Shown here: positions 1-3,830 of the stretch, one piece after another
How positions within the stretch are numbered: position 1 is the stretch's first letter
How the letters are laid out: each line of letters opens with the position of its first letter
Origin: CALMJB01 sp963977945
GTDB taxonomy: Bacteria > Actinomycetota > Actinomycetes > Nanopelagicales > Nanopelagicaceae
Direction of reading: 5' to 3'
Assembly: GCA_963977945.1 (NCBI GenBank)
Contig: CAXBQO010000064.1
Coordinates: 1-6,375 of the forward strand
Length of the DNA stretch: 6,375 nucleotides
The notes under the pieces: generated by a model
Database searches by the model: none
Seen by the model: only the letters and a program-made list of their open reading frames with translations
Told to the model about the DNA's origin: nothing
Made by a program: the position numbers and the translations under genes

Positions 1-206
1 TCTTCCTTAAATTTTCTGACCGCATTTAATGTTCGTGTAATCGCCGCTGTTGAGAACGCTTTATTTTTATCGACTCCCTCACCTAAGCGAACAATTTCCA
101 TATCCCGATGAAGTTCCTGAAAATTATTTCCAGTGATGTCGGCTATTAATAATCGAATTGAATTTGTACCGCAATCAATTGCTGCTACTCGCAATTTTTT
201 AACCAA
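1..206 (-). CDS. ppx: Ppx/GppA family phosphatase, N-terminal part (cut by left window edge)
   Basis: This is the N-terminal end of an exopolyphosphatase / guanosine pentaphosphate phosphatase of the ASKHA (actin-like ATPase) superfamily. Family members remove phosphate from polyphosphate chains or convert pppGpp to ppGpp in the cytoplasm. My translation gives LRVAAIDCGTNSIRLLIAD near the start, the family's phosphate-1 loop with the usual Asp-Cys-Gly-Thr-Asn-Ser, then VRLGEGVD further on, another family motif. About 68 residues are visible of a protein normally near 300-320 in Actinobacteria, so the catalytic Glu and later motifs lie outside. The start is uncertain. I chose TTG at 206, which overlaps the DUF501 gene by 8 bases and is the only upstream start before an in-frame stop. 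TTG at 194 would give the equally plausible MRVAAIDCG. Neither has a Shine-Dalgarno sequence, so translation is probably coupled to the gene before it. Exopolyphosphatase and GppA activities cannot be told apart from this fragment. Confidence 0.93.
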   Translation of the reverse strand, partial: MVKKLRVAAIDCGTNSIRLLIADITGNNFQELHRDMEIVRLGEGVDKNKAFSTAAITRTLNAVRKFKE

Positions 207-720
207 TCAATGTTTGACATGGCGCATCACACCACCATTTTGGCAACTTAGCGATAGTGCGATCACCAAACGTGTTGGCACCTTCACCTTGCGCTAGCGA
301 CTGCGCAGCTAATGCGTGTAAACATTTCACTCGTTCTGGCATTCCCCCTGCGCTTATATTTAAAACCTCTGGCACATCTTGATTAAGTTTTTGCATTTGT
401 TCGTTTCGCTCAGAAATGTATTGTTGATGGGCGTTTAAGTACTGTTTTTGAGCATTCTCATCTGAACTTATTTCTAAATTAAATTCCTCCATCAAACCGG
501 CGCTTTCCAAAGTTGATAGTGCCGCGGTCAATTTTGGACAGGTGGCATAGAAAAAAGTTGGAAATGGTGTGCCATCAGATAACCGTGGTGGCGTGGTTAT
601 TACATCAGGCGCTCCACACTCACAACGATGAGCAATGGCTAAAACATCCCTAGGAGTCCTACCTAATTGCTGCTCAATAATTTTTAAATCTACCGCGGTT
701 GGAACTTCATAATTTTTCAT
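199..720 (-). CDS. DUF501 family protein, function unknown
   Basis: This 173-residue protein matches the actinobacterial DUF501 family, whose biochemical role is unknown. I recognise it by HRCECGAPDV (31-40), DGTPFPTFFYATCPKL (49-64), SAGGMPERVKCLHALAAQ (123-140) and a C-terminal LPKWW (159-163). It is predicted to be soluble, with no signal peptide or membrane segment. Six cysteines are present: C33, C35, C61, C133, C164 and C168. Several sit inside the best conserved motifs next to histidines (H31, H135), which could suit a metal site; that is inference. Residues 85-115 are polar, rich in Gln and Asn, and look like a helical insert. Its length is normal for the family. It starts with ATG, 34 bases after the division gene and without a Shine-Dalgarno sequence. 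The ppx gene begins inside its 3' end. The neighbourhood between FtsB-like and Ppx is the family's usual one. Confidence 0.93.
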   Translation of the reverse strand: MKNYEVPTAVDLKIIEQQLGRTPRDVLAIAHRCECGAPDVITTPPRLSDGTPFPTFFYATCPKLTAALSTLESAGLMEEFNLEISSDENAQKQYLNAHQQYISERNEQMQKLNQDVPEVLNISAGGMPERVKCLHALAAQSLAQGEGANTFGDRTIAKLPKWWCDAPCQTLIG

Positions 721-754
721 AAGTTTTTTTATAAATTAACTCAATAAATAATGG

Positions 755-1159
755 TTACGGATTTGTGCTTGTAATTGAGGCAATAATTCGTAGGTACCAA
801 GGTAGACCAATTGGAAAACCATTTGAAATTTTGGTGGTTTGATTTGTTTCACTGCCTTGATCTTCTCCTACCACCACATATTGACGTTCACCTGGAAAAA
901 CAAAATGCAATCGAGCCCTGGCTTGATTTGCAATAAATGCTGGATCATTCCATTTTGATAATTCGGCTTGAGCATTTGCCAACATTTTTTCACTATCTGA
1001 AAGCTGTGCCTTAATAGAATTAATTTGCGCTCGTTGATTTAAGTAGTGCTGTAGTGGTGGCGCCAATGTAATAGCCAAAATAAAAAGTACTATTCCAAAA
1101 ATTAGAGCTCTGGTTGATAGCCCGCCAGAATTTAATCTTTTGGTCAACCAATTTGGCAT
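755..1159 (-). CDS. ftsB: FtsB/DivIC-type septum formation initiator protein
   Basis: This 134-residue bitopic membrane protein belongs to the FtsB/DivIC family, which with FtsL and FtsQ forms the divisome subcomplex that activates septal peptidoglycan synthesis. A short basic cytoplasmic N-terminus (1-16, with KR and R) precedes one membrane helix at about 17-36 (ALIFGIVLFILAITLAP). An extracytoplasmic helical coiled-coil segment follows at about 38-70, then the family motif WNDPAFIANQARARLHFVFPGE (residues 70-91). The tail from 95 to 118 is polar and low in complexity and ends in LPWYLRIIASI (119-129). From memory a similar PWY segment ends many actinobacterial homologues. The ATG start lies 11 bases after the eno stop and has no Shine-Dalgarno sequence. 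Position directly after eno is typical of Actinobacteria, which supports FtsB/DivIC over an unrelated coiled-coil protein. The name ftsB is by family and position. Confidence 0.9.
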   Translation of the reverse strand: MPNWLTKRLNSGGLSTRALIFGIVLFILAITLAPPLQHYLNQRAQINSIKAQLSDSEKMLANAQAELSKWNDPAFIANQARARLHFVFPGERQYVVVGEDQGSETNQTTKISNGFPIGLPWYLRIIASITSTNP

Positions 1160-1170
1160 GGCGGTTTAGA

Positions 1171-2463
1171 TTATTTTTTAAATCTTGGAAATGCTTGCCG
1201 GCCAGCGTACTTGCCCGCATTCGCGAGCTCATTTTCAATTCGCAATAGTTGATTGTATTTAGCTACGCGTTCAGAACGCGCTGGTGCGCCAGTTTTAATC
1301 TGACCACAATTACAAGCAACGGCAAGATCTGCAATGGTTGTGTCTTCGGTTTCGCCAGATCTATGCGACATCATAGTTTTGTATCCATTTTTGTGAGCTA
1401 GTGCAACCGCCTGCAAAGTCTCAGAGAGTGAACCAATCTGATTTACTTTCACTAAAAGTGCATTCGCACATTTTTGATCGATACCTTTTTGTAACCGTTC
1501 TGGATTTGTAACAAAAAGATCATCACCAACCAATTGAACTTTTTCTCCAAGACGTGAAGTGATTTCCTGCCAACCGCTCCAATCATCTTCACTCAAAGGA
1601 TCTTCAATTGAAACCAGCGGATAATTGGAAACCAAATTTTCATAATAATCAATCATTGCTTTGCCCGACTGTTGCTTTGCTTCGAAGTTATATTTTCCAT
1701 CTTTGTAAAATTCCGTTGCGGCTACATCCATTGCTAGGGCAACTTGATTTCCAAGCGAATAACCTGCCTGTTCGATTGCCGAAACTATTAAATCAAGAGC
1801 TGCAATATTGCTTGGTAAATCTGGCGCAAATCCACCCTCATCGCCAATGCTAGTTACTAATCCTTTTTTCTTTAATACCGATTTTAAAGAATGGTAAATC
1901 TCTGCGCCCCATTGCAATGCCTCTTGAAAATTATTTGCTCCTATCGGAGCCACCATAAACTCTTGCACATCAACATTTGTGTCGGCATGAGCTCCGCCAT
2001 TTAAAATGTTCATCATCGGAACCGGCAATGTAAACCCGGTATTACCTTGATTTTGACCAACATATTTAAATAAAGAAATTCCCGCGCTCTGCGCTGCAGC
2101 TTTTGAAACTGCCAGCGATACTCCCAAGATTGCATTCGCACCCAATTTAGATTTGTTCTTTGTGCCATCTAAATCAATCATTTTTTGATCAATAAGTGAT
2201 TGCTGCTCAGCAGATAATCCAATAAGTGTTGGCGCAATTTTTGTATTTACATTTGCAACCGCAGTTGCCACACCTTTTCCACCATATCGTTTACCGCCAT
2301 CACGTAATTCCACCGCTTCAAAAGCACCAGTTGATGCTCCACTTGGAACCGCAGCTCTAGCTACAATTTTATTTTCTAGATTTACTTCTACTTCAACTGT
2401 TGGATTACCTCGAGAATCTAAAATTTCTCTGGCAAAAACTGAACTTATCTTTGTGCTACTCAA
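1171..2463 (-). CDS. eno: Enolase (phosphopyruvate hydratase)
   Basis: Enolase interconverts 2-phosphoglycerate and phosphoenolpyruvate in glycolysis and gluconeogenesis, in the cytoplasm (EC 4.2.1.11). The 430-residue length is normal. The N-terminal capping domain starts with AREILDSRGNPTVEVEV (11-27) and has the SGAST loop (41-45). The barrel domain carries GGAHA with H159, E168, and GDEGGFAP with the catalytic acid E209. Metal ligands are D246 (AMDVA), E287 (SIEDPL) and D314 (VGDDLFVT). The catalytic base is K339 (LLVKVNQIGS), followed by the signature SHRSGETEDT (366-375) and substrate-binding K390 in KTGAPARSERVAKYNQ. All key residues are present, so the enzyme should be active. The start codon is TTG. 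It is chosen because AREILDSRGNP then falls at the usual distance from the N-terminus and an AAGGA sequence lies 5 bases upstream. It follows mazG after a 35-base gap and precedes the division gene. Confidence 0.98.
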   Translation of the reverse strand: MSSTKISSVFAREILDSRGNPTVEVEVNLENKIVARAAVPSGASTGAFEAVELRDGGKRYGGKGVATAVANVNTKIAPTLIGLSAEQQSLIDQKMIDLDGTKNKSKLGANAILGVSLAVSKAAAQSAGISLFKYVGQNQGNTGFTLPVPMMNILNGGAHADTNVDVQEFMVAPIGANNFQEALQWGAEIYHSLKSVLKKKGLVTSIGDEGGFAPDLPSNIAALDLIVSAIEQAGYSLGNQVALAMDVAATEFYKDGKYNFEAKQQSGKAMIDYYENLVSNYPLVSIEDPLSEDDWSGWQEITSRLGEKVQLVGDDLFVTNPERLQKGIDQKCANALLVKVNQIGSLSETLQAVALAHKNGYKTMMSHRSGETEDTTIADLAVACNCGQIKTGAPARSERVAKYNQLLRIENELANAGKYAGRQAFPRFKK

Positions 2464-2468
2464 AATTT

Positions 2469-2473
2469 TCCTT
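2469..2473 (-). promoter_or_regulatory. Shine-Dalgarno sequence of eno
   Basis: On the minus strand this reads AAGGA, followed by AAATT and then the TTG start of eno (5-base spacing). It supports TTG as the true start of enolase, since no ATG or GTG fits the expected N-terminus as well. Confidence 0.7.
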
Positions 2474-2498
2474 AACTTTTAGATGGTGAAATTAGCAA

Positions 2499-3191
2499 TT
2501 AGGTGGCTGATTCTATCTCTTTGAGCCTAGTTATTAATCTATTATTTGCAGCCCGCAATGCGGTTTCTGGATCAATTCCATTTTCAATTGCTTGATTAAT
2601 AAGTGCCAGAATTAAATCTCCGAATACATCAGCGTTTGAGAGATCATTTTTCGAATTTGAAATTGGCGCCTGAGAAATCTCGATATTTTTAATCTGTAAT
2701 CTTTTTATTCGTTCTAATATTTTGGTGGACAAGGTTAGAGCTGGTTGATTAAGTGCTACTCCATCTAGCGCTGAGGTTCGTTGCTTTTCTGTTGCTTTTA
2801 CCCGCTCCCACGCAGAGACTCTCTCCTCATCAGAAACTGTGTTATTTAATTGATCAAATTGCTTAAATTTTTCATCGCTACTGAATACATGTGGGTGACG
2901 ATTGATTAATTTATCTGCCACAGTTTTTGCAACATCTTCGATATCAAATGGGTCCTTTGCATGCTCTTCTGCAATACGGGAATGAAAATAAACTTGAAGT
3001 AATAAGTCCCCTAATTCTTCTTGTATGGCAGCACGATCGTTTTTTTCTACCGCGTCGATAAATTCATATGACTCTTCCAATAAATACTTAAGCAATGAGT
3101 CATGAGTTTGTTTGGCATCCCAATCACAACCGCCAGGAGAGCGAAGCTGATTCATTACTTTGCGAAGCCTGATTAGTTCAGATTCAGACAT
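2499..3191 (-). CDS. mazG: Nucleoside triphosphate pyrophosphohydrolase MazG
   Basis: MazG is an all-alpha NTP pyrophosphohydrolase that cleaves NTPs or dNTPs to the monophosphate and pyrophosphate. It is thought to clear damaged nucleotides; the mycobacterial enzyme acts on 5-hydroxy-dCTP. This 230-residue protein has the family's opening LRSPGGCDWDAKQTHDSL (16-33), then the magnesium-binding motifs EESYE (39-43) and EELGD (58-62). NRHPHVF (97-103) and WERVKATEK (128-136) are also typical. The second half (about 150-228) resembles the C-terminal MazG-like repeat (FGDLILALINQ and DPETALRAANNRL). It lacks a second EExxE and has a polar stretch at 174-186, so only the first repeat is likely catalytic. 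The ATG start has an excellent AAGGAG sequence 8 bases upstream. It sits 30 bases after the lipoprotein gene and 35 before eno, an actinobacterial order. Confidence 0.96.
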   Translation of the reverse strand: MSESELIRLRKVMNQLRSPGGCDWDAKQTHDSLLKYLLEESYEFIDAVEKNDRAAIQEELGDLLLQVYFHSRIAEEHAKDPFDIEDVAKTVADKLINRHPHVFSSDEKFKQFDQLNNTVSDEERVSAWERVKATEKQRTSALDGVALNQPALTLSTKILERIKRLQIKNIEISQAPISNSKNDLSNADVFGDLILALINQAIENGIDPETALRAANNRLITRLKEIESAT

Positions 3192-3199
3192 GACTAAAT

Positions 3200-3205
3200 C
3201 TCCTT
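3200..3205 (-). promoter_or_regulatory. Shine-Dalgarno sequence of mazG
   Basis: On the minus strand this reads AAGGAG, 8 bases before the mazG ATG. It is the strongest ribosome binding site in the window and fixes the start of mazG at 3191. Its first two bases are also the end of a perfect 10-base palindrome, TTGCCGGCAA (3204-3213), in the short spacer. Confidence 0.75.
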
Positions 3206-3221
3206 GCCGGCAAAAACCTAG

Positions 3222-3830
3222 TTATCGGTTTACTACCGCACCCAAAGTATTATCAACTGGTTCAATCGAAACTGTTTCATAGTTCCATTTTCCATATCTT
3301 GGATTAATTTTTACCTTTAAAGATTTTGCCGTGCTACCAATAATTTTTGATACTTCAGAATCGATTTGTTCATCTGCTACTCCAGCAGCTTTTAAGTTAG
3401 TACTTAACTTCTGAGTCACCAAAGTAATATTTAAATATTTGTCCAAATTACTTGAGGCAATTCCCGCACCGACTAGAGCACTCTTTAAATCTCCACCTTG
3501 ATCAATAAGTTGTTGTTCAATCTCAGTTTTGCGTTGCTCGATGTCAGATTTTGAAATTTGAATATTTTTATCTTTCGCAATCTGATCAGTAATCAATGAA
3601 ATAACCTGAAGTTGGGCTTGGGAGGTGGCTAAATCAGCACCGAAAAGTAATTTCATTTGTGAGGTATCAACCCCTTTTCGTTCCTGCAAAATTTGATCAA
3701 TTGATTTTTGAATTTCACTAACTGCGATTTTAGTTGTTCCAACTTGAACGCCTTCACTCATTTGTCCGCAGCCTGATAACGAAAGCGCCAGAATTACTAA
3801 CAATGGAATGAATCGAATTTGGCGTTTCAT
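3222..3830 (-). CDS. SurA-N-like lipoprotein without a PPIase domain
   Basis: This 202-residue protein appears to be exported and lipid-anchored. It has a basic start (MKRQIR), a hydrophobic core (7-18) and a lipobox LSGC (18-21), so Lsp should cleave before C21 and leave a lipidated Cys on the outer face of the membrane. The mature part is mostly helical and resembles the N-terminal chaperone domain of SurA/PrsA foldases. It opens with VGTTKIAVSEIQKSID (30-45), continues through long amphipathic helices, and ends with INPRYGKW (175-182), a segment I associate with actinobacterial SurA-N-like proteins. No parvulin-type peptidyl-prolyl isomerase domain is present, so a holdase or folding role for secreted proteins is only inferred. 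The ATG directly abuts the TAA of mfd, and its GGAG sequence lies inside mfd, implying translational coupling. It is followed by mazG after 30 bases. It is not obviously LpqU, the lipoprotein found near this locus in mycobacteria. Confidence 0.82.
   Translation of the reverse strand: MKRQIRFIPLLVILALSLSGCGQMSEGVQVGTTKIAVSEIQKSIDQILQERKGVDTSQMKLLFGADLATSQAQLQVISLITDQIAKDKNIQISKSDIEQRKTEIEQQLIDQGGDLKSALVGAGIASSNLDKYLNITLVTQKLSTNLKAAGVADEQIDSEVSKIIGSTAKSLKVKINPRYGKWNYETVSIEPVDNTLGAVVNR

Noticed and set aside
721..754. A/T-rich spacer before DUF501 as a possible internal promoter.
   Set aside because: No -35/-10 pair with proper spacing could be made out, and A/T richness alone is expected in this genome.
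1020..1238. A 72-codon minus-strand frame spanning the eno/ftsB junction.
   Set aside because: It overlaps the conserved ends of both real genes in another frame and its product has no recognisable features.
1608..1853. An 81-codon open frame on the plus strand inside eno.
   Set aside because: It is antisense to a well-conserved enolase, has no recognisable motif, and the composition is that of a shadow frame.
3204..3213. Perfect 10-base palindrome TTGCCGGCAA in the lipoprotein-mazG spacer.
   Set aside because: It has no loop, so it makes a poor RNA hairpin, and no U-run follows to make a terminator. A single short palindrome is not enough to call an operator, though it does touch the mazG ribosome binding site.
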